Positions 8,810-17,534 of a stretch of 64,000 nucleotides of DNA are shown here, in pieces; positions within the stretch are counted from its first letter, which is position 1; each line of letters starts with the position of its first letter. This DNA comes from JAGVPT01 sp964642725 (lineage in GTDB: Bacteria > Bacteroidota > Ignavibacteria > UBA10030 > UBA8401). The DNA lies in NCBI GenBank assembly GCA_964642725.1, contig CAZXQG010000007.1:31031-95030 (forward strand). The letters run 5' to 3'. The notes beneath the pieces are model-generated. The model saw only the letters and a program-made list of their open reading frames with translations. It searched no databases and was not told where the DNA came from. The translations under genes and the position numbers were made by a program.

Positions 8810-9649
8810 ATGGACCACTTTAAGAGATTTGATAATGTTGATATTTGCGATGTGTGCGGCTCAAACCGCATCAGCAGCTATTATAAGGACAGCGATATTG
8901 TTGTATGCTTGGACTGTAATTTCCTCTTTGTAAGCCCCCGTCCGAGCCTTGATGACATTAAACATTCTTATTCTGATTCAGGCTTTTACGATACGTGGAT
9001 CACGGAAAGTAAGGGGCGATTAAAACTATGGAACAAGAGGTTTAACAGAATAAAAAACTATCTAAAAGGCTCATCTGCACTCCTTGATTTCAGCGCGGGC
9101 ATAGGAACATTCCTGCATACAGTACAATCCCATGGACACACAATCCATGGAACCGAGCTTTCAGAATCAGCGAAATCAATTGCTTTACGACAATACAACA
9201 TTGAACTGTTTGACCCGCAGCATTTTTTTAACAATACTTTTTCAGATTATTTTGATATCATTACGGCCTGGCATGTCGTAGAACACGTGGAGTCACCGCG
9301 ACTTCTCCTAACCGAATTCTATAACATTTTACGTCCCGGTGGATATTTGATCGTAGCTGTTCCAAATGCAAATTTTAGATCATTGAAAAGAATCTTCCGT
9401 CAACAAAACATGGATCAGGTATTTCCTAAGTTAAAAGTTGGAGACGAGATTCACGTATCTCACTTTACTGAAGACACTCTTGTGCGATTATTGACTACAG
9501 TGGGATTTCGTATCCTTGAGGTAGGTATTGATGACCACTTCGCAAAACGTAATTGCACAACCAGAACGATGTACACCGTATATCAATGTATCCGCCTGCT
9601 GACACATAAAAATATTTCACATACAATATATGTTGTCGCGCAAAAATGA
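8810..9649 (+). CDS. SAM-dependent methyltransferase with N-terminal zinc-binding cysteines
   Basis: About 279 residues. The N-terminus has two CxxC pairs (CDVCGSN and CLDCNFLF) followed by VSPRPS, a zinc-ribbon head typical of the Methyltransf_23-type enzymes in polysaccharide loci. The SAM-binding loop is LLDFSAGIGTFL, followed by AWHVVEHV and GGYLIVAVPNANF, giving a class I Rossmann methyltransferase. The ATG at 8810 is preferred over the TTG at 8807. Neighbours suggest methylation of a glycan or a nucleotide sugar. By eye the gene is more A/T-rich than its neighbours, which may mean transfer from another genome. Confidence 0.85.
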   Translation: MDHFKRFDNVDICDVCGSNRISSYYKDSDIVVCLDCNFLFVSPRPSLDDIKHSYSDSGFYDTWITESKGRLKLWNKRFNRIKNYLKGSSALLDFSAGIGTFLHTVQSHGHTIHGTELSESAKSIALRQYNIELFDPQHFFNNTFSDYFDIITAWHVVEHVESPRLLLTEFYNILRPGGYLIVAVPNANFRSLKRIFRQQNMDQVFPKLKVGDEIHVSHFTEDTLVRLLTTVGFRILEVGIDDHFAKRNCTTRTMYTVYQCIRLLTHKNISHTIYVVAQK

Positions 9650-9761
9650 ACTCACTCGTTGAGACCTGCTTTCGTTGATATCCTTACCCGTACAACTCTT
9701 TCTGATATCCGGTTGTCGTAAGAACTGCGGGTTTTCGGTCATTAATTACGGTCCTCTAGTT

Positions 9762-10937
9762 ATGGAACGAAAAAAAATTCTCATTGACGCCCGGGCAACT
9801 CAAGAGGGCTATAAACAACACAAGCATCGTGGAATCGGAAAATATGTATATAACCTTCTCTTGTACCTTCCAACACTTGCGAACGATGTCGACTTTACGT
9901 ATCTGTTGGATCCTTCAAAATCGGTCGACGAAACAATTGCCGGACTTCCGGTGAAATTCCTGCACCATGTGACAGCTGGAATGCATTTTTATGAATTGCA
10001 GTACTTGGCCACTCAACTGACACTCTCGAAGACGCTCGCGAAGGAGGAATTCGACCTTTGCCATTTTGCGACACAGGATGATGCCGCACTTTTTGCGCCT
10101 GGTCGATTTTGCATAACAATCCTTGACACAATTACTTCATCGATGAAGCAATTATACGGCCCCGCACAACAAATGAAACAAGCCTTTTTACGTGCATGGG
10201 CAAAACGGATTGTGCAAAAATCATCAGCCATCTTGACAATCTCGGAACATTCAAAAAAAGATATTATTGCCCATCTCCACGTCGCAGCAGATAGGATATT
10301 CGTTACGCCTCTTGGAGTGGATGAAAGATACTTCCAAATCTACCCGCAAGAGCTTGTCGAAACTGCCAGAAGGCGATACGGTTTGAGCCACAGATATTGC
10401 CTCTATATCGGCGGAATTGACCCACGCAAAAACGTGGTATCGCTTCTCAAAGCAGTGGCGATAGCGTACGCCGAAAAACCCGACTTCCCGGACCTGGCAT
10501 TCGTGGGACGAATTTCTAATCAACGCGAGTACCCGAGGATCTTGCAAGAAATTGAATCGTTGGGCATTACTCATCGAGTACATTTGGCAGGATACGTACC
10601 GGAAGAAGAACTGCCGCTCTTGTATGCCGGTGCAAGCGCGTTTATTTTTCCTTCTCTCTACGAAGGCTTTGGACTTCCCATAGCCGAGGCGATGGCCATC
10701 GGAACGCCGGTGATTGCATCACGGAATTCTTCCATCCCGGAAGTCGGAGGGGACGCATTGTTGTACGTCGACGTTTCCGATCCTCGTTCACTTGCCAAGG
10801 GCATGCTGACCTTGAACACTGACCTTGAGTTAGCAAGGGCGCTAAAAACAAGAGGGAAACTTCAGGCAAGAAACTTTTCATGGAAAGAAACTGCTCAAAA
10901 AACTATCGATGTATACAGGAAGATTATCGATCGATAG
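9762..10937 (+). CDS. GT4-family glycosyltransferase
   Basis: About 391 residues from the ATG at 9762, which gives MERKKILIDARAT, a normal beginning; the longer frame from 9675 adds about 29 unlikely residues. It is GT-B fold: GIGKYVYNLLLYLP near the N-terminus, LYIGGIDPRKNVVSLLKA at the start of the second domain, and the E-x7-E motif in EGFGLPIAEAMA followed by GTPVIASRNSSIPEVGG. It resembles the minus-strand GT4 at 5681-6781 in layout but is clearly a separate gene. Probably part of the same surface-glycan pathway; donor and acceptor unknown. Confidence 0.9.
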   Translation: MERKKILIDARATQEGYKQHKHRGIGKYVYNLLLYLPTLANDVDFTYLLDPSKSVDETIAGLPVKFLHHVTAGMHFYELQYLATQLTLSKTLAKEEFDLCHFATQDDAALFAPGRFCITILDTITSSMKQLYGPAQQMKQAFLRAWAKRIVQKSSAILTISEHSKKDIIAHLHVAADRIFVTPLGVDERYFQIYPQELVETARRRYGLSHRYCLYIGGIDPRKNVVSLLKAVAIAYAEKPDFPDLAFVGRISNQREYPRILQEIESLGITHRVHLAGYVPEEELPLLYAGASAFIFPSLYEGFGLPIAEAMAIGTPVIASRNSSIPEVGGDALLYVDVSDPRSLAKGMLTLNTDLELARALKTRGKLQARNFSWKETAQKTIDVYRKIIDR

Positions 10938-11129
10938 AAGAAAGCGCAGACCGTACATTGATCATCAGGAACATTGTTGCTGCAAACCTTTACACGAAAC
11001 ACTCTTCGTCTTCTCATCTATCGGAGAAGGGAATCTGAACGATTATTCGCTGTGGTTTTGTTTAAAGGCTTTGCGGGAATGAGAATATCAATAAAGCGGA
11101 AAAAGAGAGCAGGGTTGTAGAAAATACGA

Positions 11130-12347
11130 TTATGCTTTCATCGCCTTCATTACGGTGCTCAGGTCTTTATCTCCCCTGCCTGAAAGATTGACAACAATGA
11201 TTTGGGTCTTTTGCATCGTGGCAGCTCTTTTTCCGGCGTATGCAATCGCGTGGGCCGATTCGAGGGCGGGAATAATTCCTTCGATCCGGGATAATAATAC
11301 TACCGCGTCCACAGCTTCTTTGTCGGTGATGGAAACGTACTCGACAAGCTTTTGGTCTTTCAAATAGCAGTGTTCGGGCCCGACTCCCGGATAATCTAAC
11401 CCGGCTGAAATTGAATGGGCCAATTGAACCTGGCCGTTCTCGTCCTGAAGCAAATATTGCATCGCCCCGTGCAAAACTCCTCGTTGACCGAGAGCCAGTG
11501 CCGCCGCGTGTTTTCCCGTTTCAAGTCCATATCCTGCAGCTTCAACACCGATCAGTTTTACTCCGGGAACATCGTTGAGAAACGGATAAAAAATTCCCAT
11601 CGAATTGCTTCCTCCGCCGACACATGCAACGATCGCATCGGGCAGTCTTCCCTCTGCTTCGATGATCTGACGCCGCGTTTCTTCGCCAATGACAGACTGA
11701 AAATCCCTCACCATCATCGGATAGGGATGCATACCAACAACCGATCCGATGATGTAAAACGTTGTATCGACATTCGTTACCCAATCTCGAATTGCTTCGC
11801 TGGTTGCATCTTTTAACGTTTTGCTTCCTGAAGAAACGGGGCGAACCTCGGCGCCGAGTAATTTCATTCGGTCGACATTAGGAGCCTGCCGTTCCATATC
11901 CTCCTCCCCCATATACACAAAACACTGAAGACCGAATAATGCGCAGACCGTCGCCGTGGCCACGCCGTGTTGGCCGGCTCCGGTCTCAGCAATAATTCGC
12001 TTCTTGCCCATCCTTTTGGCGATAAGAATTTGCCCCACGGTGTTGTTGATTTTGTGGGCGCCGGTATGACAAAGATCTTCACGCTTAAGATAAATTTTTG
12101 CTCCGCCAGCATGCGACGTCAAACGTTCTGCAAAATACAGCGGCGTTTCGCGGCCGACAAAGTTCTTCAAATAATACCGCAATTCCATTTGAAAGTCCGC
12201 GTCATCGCGAAGTTGCAGATAGCGTGTTGTCAATTCCTCAACAGCAGGAAGCAGTGTCTCCGGAATGTAGCGGCCCCCGTACACTCCAAAGTGCCCAGCC
12301 AGGTCGGGCAAGTCATACGGCGGGTTGCTCTTTTTTAAATTTTGCAT
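11130..12347 (-). CDS. trpB: tryptophan synthase beta chain
   Basis: 405 residues, normal for TrpB1. It joins indole and serine to make tryptophan with PLP. The PLP lysine is K99 in the motif EDLCHTGAHKINN; GGGSNSMG, the phosphate-binding loop, and AGLDYPGVGPEH are also present. It is the last gene of the trp group, starting a few bases after the trpF stop. The alpha chain trpA, usually next, is absent: the next gene downstream is on the other strand. TrpA must be encoded elsewhere, or this enzyme depends on indole from another source. Confidence 0.97.
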   Translation of the reverse strand: MQNLKKSNPPYDLPDLAGHFGVYGGRYIPETLLPAVEELTTRYLQLRDDADFQMELRYYLKNFVGRETPLYFAERLTSHAGGAKIYLKREDLCHTGAHKINNTVGQILIAKRMGKKRIIAETGAGQHGVATATVCALFGLQCFVYMGEEDMERQAPNVDRMKLLGAEVRPVSSGSKTLKDATSEAIRDWVTNVDTTFYIIGSVVGMHPYPMMVRDFQSVIGEETRRQIIEAEGRLPDAIVACVGGGSNSMGIFYPFLNDVPGVKLIGVEAAGYGLETGKHAAALALGQRGVLHGAMQYLLQDENGQVQLAHSISAGLDYPGVGPEHCYLKDQKLVEYVSITDKEAVDAVVLLSRIEGIIPALESAHAIAYAGKRAATMQKTQIIVVNLSGRGDKDLSTVMKAMKA

Positions 12348-12350
12348 TGT

Positions 12351-12980
12351 CTATTCAATTGTGTTTGCTTCTCGTGCCCGAAGAATGAATTCTTTGATCT
12401 TTTTATGGTCTTTGATTCCGGGCCGCAACTCAACGCCGCTGCTGACATCAACTCCATACGGTTTGACTGTTCGAACGGCTTCGGCAACGTTTTCAGAAGT
12501 TAGTCCGCCGGCCAATAATATTTTGCCGAATTGCTTCGCGCGGACCGCAATATTCCAATCGAAAGGAGTACCGGTTCCGCCGAAGTGTTCGGTGTGGAAC
12601 GTGTCCAACAAAAAGCTGTCGACTTGAAACGATGTCATTTCGTTAATGGATTGCACATTTGCGACATGGATTGCTTTCATGACGGGCAAATGATATCCGG
12701 ACAGTGCTTGCGGCGATTCGTTTCCAGAGAATTGCAGCCCGTCAATTGTTGTGTGTTCAAGAACCGCAGCTACATACGCGCGCTCCGGATTGACAAAAAC
12801 GCCAATGCGCTTGATCCCCGGCGGCAGCCGGTCCATGATGTCAGCGGCGCGATCGGGCGGAATGTATCTCTTACTCTGTGGATAAAAATTGAATCCGACG
12901 GCATCCGCGCCGTGCTCGGCGGCCGACAACGCGTCGTCCAATGTTGTTACGCCGCAGATTTTAACAAATAGATCTCCCAT
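12351..12980 (-). CDS. trpF: phosphoribosylanthranilate isomerase
   Basis: 209 residues, normal length. It isomerises phosphoribosylanthranilate to CdRP in tryptophan synthesis, using a TIM barrel. Visible family marks are VKICGVTTLDDA with the catalytic Cys near residue 9, GADAVGFNFYPQSKRYI, LLAGGLTSENV and GVDVSSGVE near the C-terminal phosphate site, in which the Asp matches the catalytic acid. The ATG follows the trpC TAA by one base, so the two are translationally coupled. Confidence 0.96.
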   Translation of the reverse strand: MGDLFVKICGVTTLDDALSAAEHGADAVGFNFYPQSKRYIPPDRAADIMDRLPPGIKRIGVFVNPERAYVAAVLEHTTIDGLQFSGNESPQALSGYHLPVMKAIHVANVQSINEMTSFQVDSFLLDTFHTEHFGGTGTPFDWNIAVRAKQFGKILLAGGLTSENVAEAVRTVKPYGVDVSSGVELRPGIKDHKKIKEFILRAREANTIE

Positions 12981-12981
12981 C

Positions 12982-13779
12982 TTAATGCGATATATCCGTC
13001 TGAAGCAGATCTCGAAGCGCTTTCGTACGGTTCTGCTGCGACATTAAATGTTCTCCGACAAGAATTGCATCGAAGCCGGCCTGCTTCAGTAAATCGACAT
13101 GGTGGGGATTTCGTATGCCGCTTTCGCTAATGGCTACGGTCGAATTCGGTATAAAGCGCTTCAGCATCAACGAAGTCTCGACGTTAACCTCGAAGGTTCG
13201 AAGATCCCTATTGTTAATGCCTATCAACGTGGCCCCGCATTGAACAGCCCGGTCAATTTCAGTCTTTGTGTGACATTCAACCAAACAATCGAGGTCGAGG
13301 TCCCGCGCGAGGTTTTGAAACTTCAGGAGTTCGGATTCTTTAAGCGCGGCGACAATCAACAAGATAGCATCGGCGCCGATAATCCGCGACTCGTACACTT
13401 GATATTCGTCGACGATGAAATCCTTTCGCAGCACGGGAAGCGAAACATGCTCCTTCACGATCTTGATAAACGAGGTCGAGCCATGGAAATATCTTTGATC
13501 CGTCAGCACTGATAACGCTTTTGCTCCTCCGACCTCATATTCACGCGCAATTTTATCCGGACGGAATACCTTTGCGATAACGCCTCTCGATGGAGACGCC
13601 TTTTTGATTTCTGCGATACAGGATAGTTGGTCCATCTCGTGCGAGCGTATTGCTTCGATAAAACTCATCGTCGGTGGAGTGCTTTCGAGGCGTCCGACAA
13701 CGTCATAGAGCGGGAAACGCACTTTCTTTTCCGCCACCTCGACACGCTTATTGTCCAATATTTCTTTTAGTCTATCCAT
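12982..13779 (-). CDS. trpC: indole-3-glycerol phosphate synthase
   Basis: 265 residues, normal for a monofunctional TrpC. It closes the indole ring of CdRP with loss of CO2 and water. Motifs are EIKKASPSRG with the catalytic Lys, LRKDFIVDEYQVYES, GINNRDLRTFEVN and SGIRNPHHVDLLKQAGFDA. Its start overlaps the stop of the CBS-domain gene by 8 bases, and trpF follows after one base, so it sits inside a tight operon. Confidence 0.97.
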   Translation of the reverse strand: MDRLKEILDNKRVEVAEKKVRFPLYDVVGRLESTPPTMSFIEAIRSHEMDQLSCIAEIKKASPSRGVIAKVFRPDKIAREYEVGGAKALSVLTDQRYFHGSTSFIKIVKEHVSLPVLRKDFIVDEYQVYESRIIGADAILLIVAALKESELLKFQNLARDLDLDCLVECHTKTEIDRAVQCGATLIGINNRDLRTFEVNVETSLMLKRFIPNSTVAISESGIRNPHHVDLLKQAGFDAILVGEHLMSQQNRTKALRDLLQTDISH

Positions 13780-14656
13780 TCTGCCGGTCAGCGGAAGTGA
13801 CGTTGATAGCTTTGACCTTCACCTGACGAATCCTGCGCTCGTTTTTTTTGACCACAACGAAGCTCAAATTTTCAAACGGAATCTCCTCGAATAATTCTGG
13901 TATGCGGCCTGTTTGCTTGTGGAGAAATCCGCTGATCGTTTCATAATCGGCGTCGTCAGGTACAGCCGAATGGAACTTTTCGTTAAAATCATGAATGCTC
14001 ATTCCGGCGTTGACAACTACCGAGCCGTCGGACGACGTTTCGATATCACGATGGTCTTCGTCGTATTCGTCCCGAATCTCTCCGACAATTTCTTCCAGAA
14101 TATCTTCCATCGTAATAATCCCCTCGGTCCCGCCGAATTCATCGATGACGACCGCCATGTGTTGTTTCTTCGTCTGCAGCTCCCGCATCAACACGCTTAT
14201 TTTTTTCGACTCCGGGACAAAATACGGCGGACGGATAATATCCTGCAAAAGGATGATATCGCGGTGTTCGAACATGCTCAGCAAATCTTTAGTATACACG
14301 ATGCCGACAATATTATCGATCGTCCCTTGGTAAACCGGGACTCTCGAATAACCTTCATCAATGACGACGCGAATAAGTTTATCGCGCGGTACAGAAAGCT
14401 CGACGGCGACAACGTCAGTGCGGGGAACCATGATCTCTTTGACTGTCGTATCGGTGAATTCTAGGACGCTTTCGATCAGTTCGCGCTCCGTGGAATCAAT
14501 AACGCCGCTCTTTTTGCCGTCTTCCAATAGCTGCTTTACGTCGTCTTCGGAATATTTCTGGCGTTTCTTTTTTGAAGCACTCAGCAGGCGCGCAATGAAC
14601 GAACTGAGATACGGATGCGGTTTCAAATCACGTTCTATTTTTTGGCCGTCGTTCAT
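13772..14656 (-). CDS. CorC/HlyC-type CBS-domain protein
   Basis: About 294 residues from the ATG at 14656; the longer frame to 14725 adds an implausible N-terminus. It has a leading helix, a pair of CBS domains (VKEIMVPRTDVVAVE to about VVIDEFGGTEGIITMEDILE) and a C-terminal CorC/HlyC transporter-associated domain. This is the layout of E. coli CorC (YbeX), linked to magnesium or cobalt handling. It has no DUF21 membrane domain, unlike GldE or YhdP-type relatives. It lies between trpD and trpC and overlaps trpC by 8 bases, so it is presumably transcribed with the trp genes although no role in tryptophan synthesis is known. Confidence 0.9.
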   Translation of the reverse strand: MNDGQKIERDLKPHPYLSSFIARLLSASKKKRQKYSEDDVKQLLEDGKKSGVIDSTERELIESVLEFTDTTVKEIMVPRTDVVAVELSVPRDKLIRVVIDEGYSRVPVYQGTIDNIVGIVYTKDLLSMFEHRDIILLQDIIRPPYFVPESKKISVLMRELQTKKQHMAVVIDEFGGTEGIITMEDILEEIVGEIRDEYDEDHRDIETSSDGSVVVNAGMSIHDFNEKFHSAVPDDADYETISGFLHKQTGRIPELFEEIPFENLSFVVVKKNERRIRQVKVKAINVTSADRQNG

Positions 14657-14764
14657 TCCACTCCACGAGAATGTGCAATCTCCCCCGGGCCCGGTCGGCT
14701 TACGACACGGCACGTTGGCGCGCAAAGATTCAATGGTAAAATAAACATTCGGTAAATCGTTGGT

Positions 14765-15772
14765 TTAATTCGTTGCGTCAATCAGTTCTTGAAGTTTCTT
14801 TTTCGCTTTCAGCGAATCTACAGATTCTTCGGCCAGCTTTACTCCCTCGAGCAGCGTCGAGGCTTTTCCCGAGATATATATTGCCGCGGCGGCATTTAGT
14901 ATCGTAATGCTCCGCTGTGCATTTCTTTTTCCGTCGAGAATATCTCGAACGATGCGGGCATTGAAGTCCGCATCCCCGCCCGCAACATCATTGAGTGTGC
15001 CAGGAGGAATTCCAACCGACGAATGGTGAAATTCATAAGATGATATCGCGCCGTCTTTTAACTCGCTGACAGCGGTTTTGCCGATCGTTGAAATCTCATC
15101 CATTCCCCCATCGCCGTGGACTACCATCGCTCGTTCCGTACCCAAATCCAAGAGGACGCGGGCAAGCAGTTCAGTAAGCCGGACATTAAAAACCCCGATC
15201 ACCTGACGACGCGCGCCGGCAGGATTCGTGAGAGGACCCAAGACATTAAAAACAGTGCGTATGCCAAGTTCACGGCGAACTGGGGCTGCGTACTTCATCG
15301 CCCCATGCATCATAGGTGCAAATAAAAACGCAATGCCGATTTGTTCAAGGCATTGTTCTACTTTTTCCTTCGGAATTTCAATGTTAACTCCCAGTGCCTT
15401 AAGCACATCGGCGCTTCCGCATCGGCTGGAAATTGCGCGATTGCCGTGTTTTGCAACAACCGCTCCCGCTCCCGAAGCAACAATTGCAGCTACGGTAGAG
15501 ATGTTAAACGTGCCGAGAGAGTCTCCTCCAGTTCCGCAGGTATCGATGACATTTTCACGTGTGGTCTCAATTCTTGTCGATTTTTCCCGCATCGCTTGAG
15601 CGCATCCGGCGATTTCGGCAACAACTTCGCCTTTCATCCGCAATGCGGTCAAAAATGATGCAATAAGCGGTTCGGAGGCATTCCCAGACATTATTTCCGT
15701 CATGGCATCGTACGCTTCTTGCCTCGAAAGATCGTTCTTCTCAATCAATTTATGAATCGCTTCTCGTATCAT
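14765..15772 (-). CDS. trpD: anthranilate phosphoribosyltransferase
   Basis: 335 residues, normal length. It transfers phosphoribose from PRPP to anthranilate. The PRPP-binding motif GTGGDSLGTFNIST lies near residues 80-93; KHGNRAISSRCGSADVL, GPLTNPA and VVHGDGGMDEIS are all present. It is the first trp gene on the minus strand, followed by the CBS-domain gene, trpC, trpF and trpB. trpE and trpG are not in the window. A short inverted repeat lies directly in front of the ATG. Confidence 0.97.
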   Translation of the reverse strand: MIREAIHKLIEKNDLSRQEAYDAMTEIMSGNASEPLIASFLTALRMKGEVVAEIAGCAQAMREKSTRIETTRENVIDTCGTGGDSLGTFNISTVAAIVASGAGAVVAKHGNRAISSRCGSADVLKALGVNIEIPKEKVEQCLEQIGIAFLFAPMMHGAMKYAAPVRRELGIRTVFNVLGPLTNPAGARRQVIGVFNVRLTELLARVLLDLGTERAMVVHGDGGMDEISTIGKTAVSELKDGAISSYEFHHSSVGIPPGTLNDVAGGDADFNARIVRDILDGKRNAQRSITILNAAAAIYISGKASTLLEGVKLAEESVDSLKAKKKLQELIDATN

Positions 15773-15774
15773 GT

Positions 15775-15787
15775 GTTACAATGTAAC
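15775..15787 (-). promoter_or_regulatory. GTTAC-N3-GTAAC inverted repeat at the trpD start
   Basis: A 13-base inverted repeat, GTTACATTGTAAC read on the minus strand, ends two bases before the trpD ATG, where a ribosome-binding site would be. It could be a repressor site or a small hairpin limiting translation. No known factor is assigned and chance is possible. Confidence 0.3.
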
Positions 15788-15888
15788 GTATGTGAGCCTG
15801 ATAATCAATTTGACCAAAAATGGGAAACTAAGCCAAGTGACCTCCTAAATTTCTCTATGAGGGCAGTCATAGCATTGCAATTTTTATC

Positions 15889-16620
15889 TTAATACACCAC
15901 TTCTTCCAGAAATAATCCTTGTGGAGGAGCAGCCATTCCTGCCTCACGACGGTCCTTCGCGTTGATGATCTCTCTGAATTCATTAACGCTGATATGCTCT
16001 CTCCCTACGTCGACAATCGTACCTACCAAAGCGCGCACCATACCGTGAAGAAACCTGTTTGATCGTATCGAGAAAACTAATTCCCGAGAAGAAGGCTCAC
16101 TCCACCCGGCTTCAAAAATATTGCATAAATAATTATCCACACCGGAATTGACTTTACAGAATGATTGAAAATCCTTTGTCTGACGGACGAGGCTGCTCGC
16201 TTGATTCATCAAACCGGCATTCAAAGGATATGAGAGTTGCCAGCAGAACTTTCTCTCGATTGCAGTGGGCGTACGCGATATGAAATACCGATAGAACCGT
16301 TCACGGGCGCTGTACCGCGCCGAAAACTCCTCGGGGACTTCTTCTGCAGAATGAACAACTATTTCGTCCGACAGGAGTCCGTTGAGCGCCCGATGCAAGT
16401 CGGCTGCAGCGATCGAAGACTCAATTTTGAAATTTGCTGCCTGACCCCGTGCGTGAACACCTGCATCAGTTCTTCCTGCGCCGGTAATAATAACATGCTC
16501 GTCGGTCAACATGCGTAGAATTGTTTCAATTTCTTCTTGAACCGAACGTCCATTCGGCTGTCGCTGCCAGCCGACGAAATCCGTCCCGTCATATTCGACG
16601 ATTATTTTGATGTTGCGCAT
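15889..16620 (-). CDS. truA: tRNA pseudouridine(38-40) synthase
   Basis: 243 residues from the ATG at 16620. It isomerises uridines 38-40 of the tRNA anticodon arm. The catalytic Asp is in GAGRTDAGVHARGQ (residue 52 from this start); VEYDGTDFVGWQRQPN at the front and FLHGMVRALVGTIVDVG near the end are standard. The start is decided by a strong AAGGAGGG a few bases before the ATG; the longer frame from a TTG at 16635 would run through this ribosome-binding site. It is separated from the upstream gene by a terminator, so it probably has its own promoter or depends on readthrough. Confidence 0.96.
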   Translation of the reverse strand: MRNIKIIVEYDGTDFVGWQRQPNGRSVQEEIETILRMLTDEHVIITGAGRTDAGVHARGQAANFKIESSIAAADLHRALNGLLSDEIVVHSAEEVPEEFSARYSARERFYRYFISRTPTAIERKFCWQLSYPLNAGLMNQASSLVRQTKDFQSFCKVNSGVDNYLCNIFEAGWSEPSSRELVFSIRSNRFLHGMVRALVGTIVDVGREHISVNEFREIINAKDRREAGMAAPPQGLFLEEVVY

Positions 16621-16633
16621 CGGTCCCTCCTTC

Positions 16634-16663
16634 AAAAAAAAAGCCCCGATTTGTTCGGGGCTT
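16634..16663 (-). terminator. rho-independent terminator after the DUF5683-like gene
   Basis: A 9-bp inverted repeat AAGCCCCGA / TCGGGGCTT (16641-16649 and 16655-16663) is followed on the minus strand by a run of nine T. It lies between the upstream membrane-protein gene and truA, ending almost at the truA ribosome-binding site. Confidence 0.9.
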
Positions 16664-16691
16664 GCGCTTCTTGTTGACTCTTACGTTCGAA

Positions 16692-17438
16692 TCAAAAACG
16701 TTGAGTGTACGTAAGCCGCATCCCGTCAATCTGTCCAAGTCCGCCGATCGAATTGGGCTCGATCTGCCAGGAGCCAAGCCCTTCATCAGCATTCTTGTTG
16801 TAATGTCTGACCAGCCGCGCGGCATTGACCGCACTGATGATATGATTTACAAGGATAGCTCCAATGACGAATCTCGAATTATTGAATATCTTGTCGCCCG
16901 AAACCCGCAAAGCTCTGAAGTGCTGCCGGTCGGCATCAGTATCCCAACTCCAAAAATATCCCGCAGCAGGGTCATAGACGTCCATGAGATCTCTTTCGCG
17001 CAGCTTCTGGTCGTTATAGTCGTACACGTTGTTGAAATTCCCCATATTAACAAAATATTGATCATTTTTTCCGCTTAACGATGCGCCCGCATGGATTGAA
17101 GCAAACTGCCGGGCATCGCTTTGGAACCAGCTTCCGTATTGCTGGAACGAAGCATAGGTCAACCACAACGCAGCCTCGGCAACAAGTGAATATCTCCCGC
17201 TGCCAAAATCTCCTGCATACAATTCACCCATACCAGGCAATAATAAGGAATAGAGAACTGCAGACCCTTGGCTTTTCTTTTTTGGAATGGCAAGGTTATC
17301 CGCCGACGCTGCAGCATTTGCCGCATCTCCCCCAGAGCTGGTTATGAGACCCTGGCGAAGCAGGTGCATAGGTGTTTGTCCAAAAGAAGAGGCGGTTAGA
17401 AGGACAGCAGCGGAAAAAATATAAGATAGGAGTTTCAC
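16692..17438 (-). CDS. DUF5683-like membrane or secreted protein
   Basis: 248 residues. It begins with a signal peptide (MKLLSYIFSAAVLLTASSFG), followed by a Lys-rich stretch and SAVLYSLLLPGMGELYAGD, the Pro-Gly-x-Gly-x-Tyr turn shared by DUF5683 and TM2-like proteins, then a second hydrophobic segment and a long soluble part. Another hydrophobic stretch is FVIGAILVNHIISAVNAARL. DUF5683 proteins are common in Bacteroidota and have no assigned function. The start is a GTG with AGAGG about 6 bases upstream. It is followed directly by a terminator and seems monocistronic. Confidence 0.7.
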   Translation of the reverse strand: MKLLSYIFSAAVLLTASSFGQTPMHLLRQGLITSSGGDAANAAASADNLAIPKKKSQGSAVLYSLLLPGMGELYAGDFGSGRYSLVAEAALWLTYASFQQYGSWFQSDARQFASIHAGASLSGKNDQYFVNMGNFNNVYDYNDQKLRERDLMDVYDPAAGYFWSWDTDADRQHFRALRVSGDKIFNNSRFVIGAILVNHIISAVNAARLVRHYNKNADEGLGSWQIEPNSIGGLGQIDGMRLTYTQRF

Positions 17439-17534
17439 GGTTTCCTCTCTTGAAGTACTGAGTGAAAAGTGCTGGTTAACTGAGAACGCTCACTTGTACC
17501 AAGTCCTGTGTGACCTCCGTTAATGGACCGTGAA

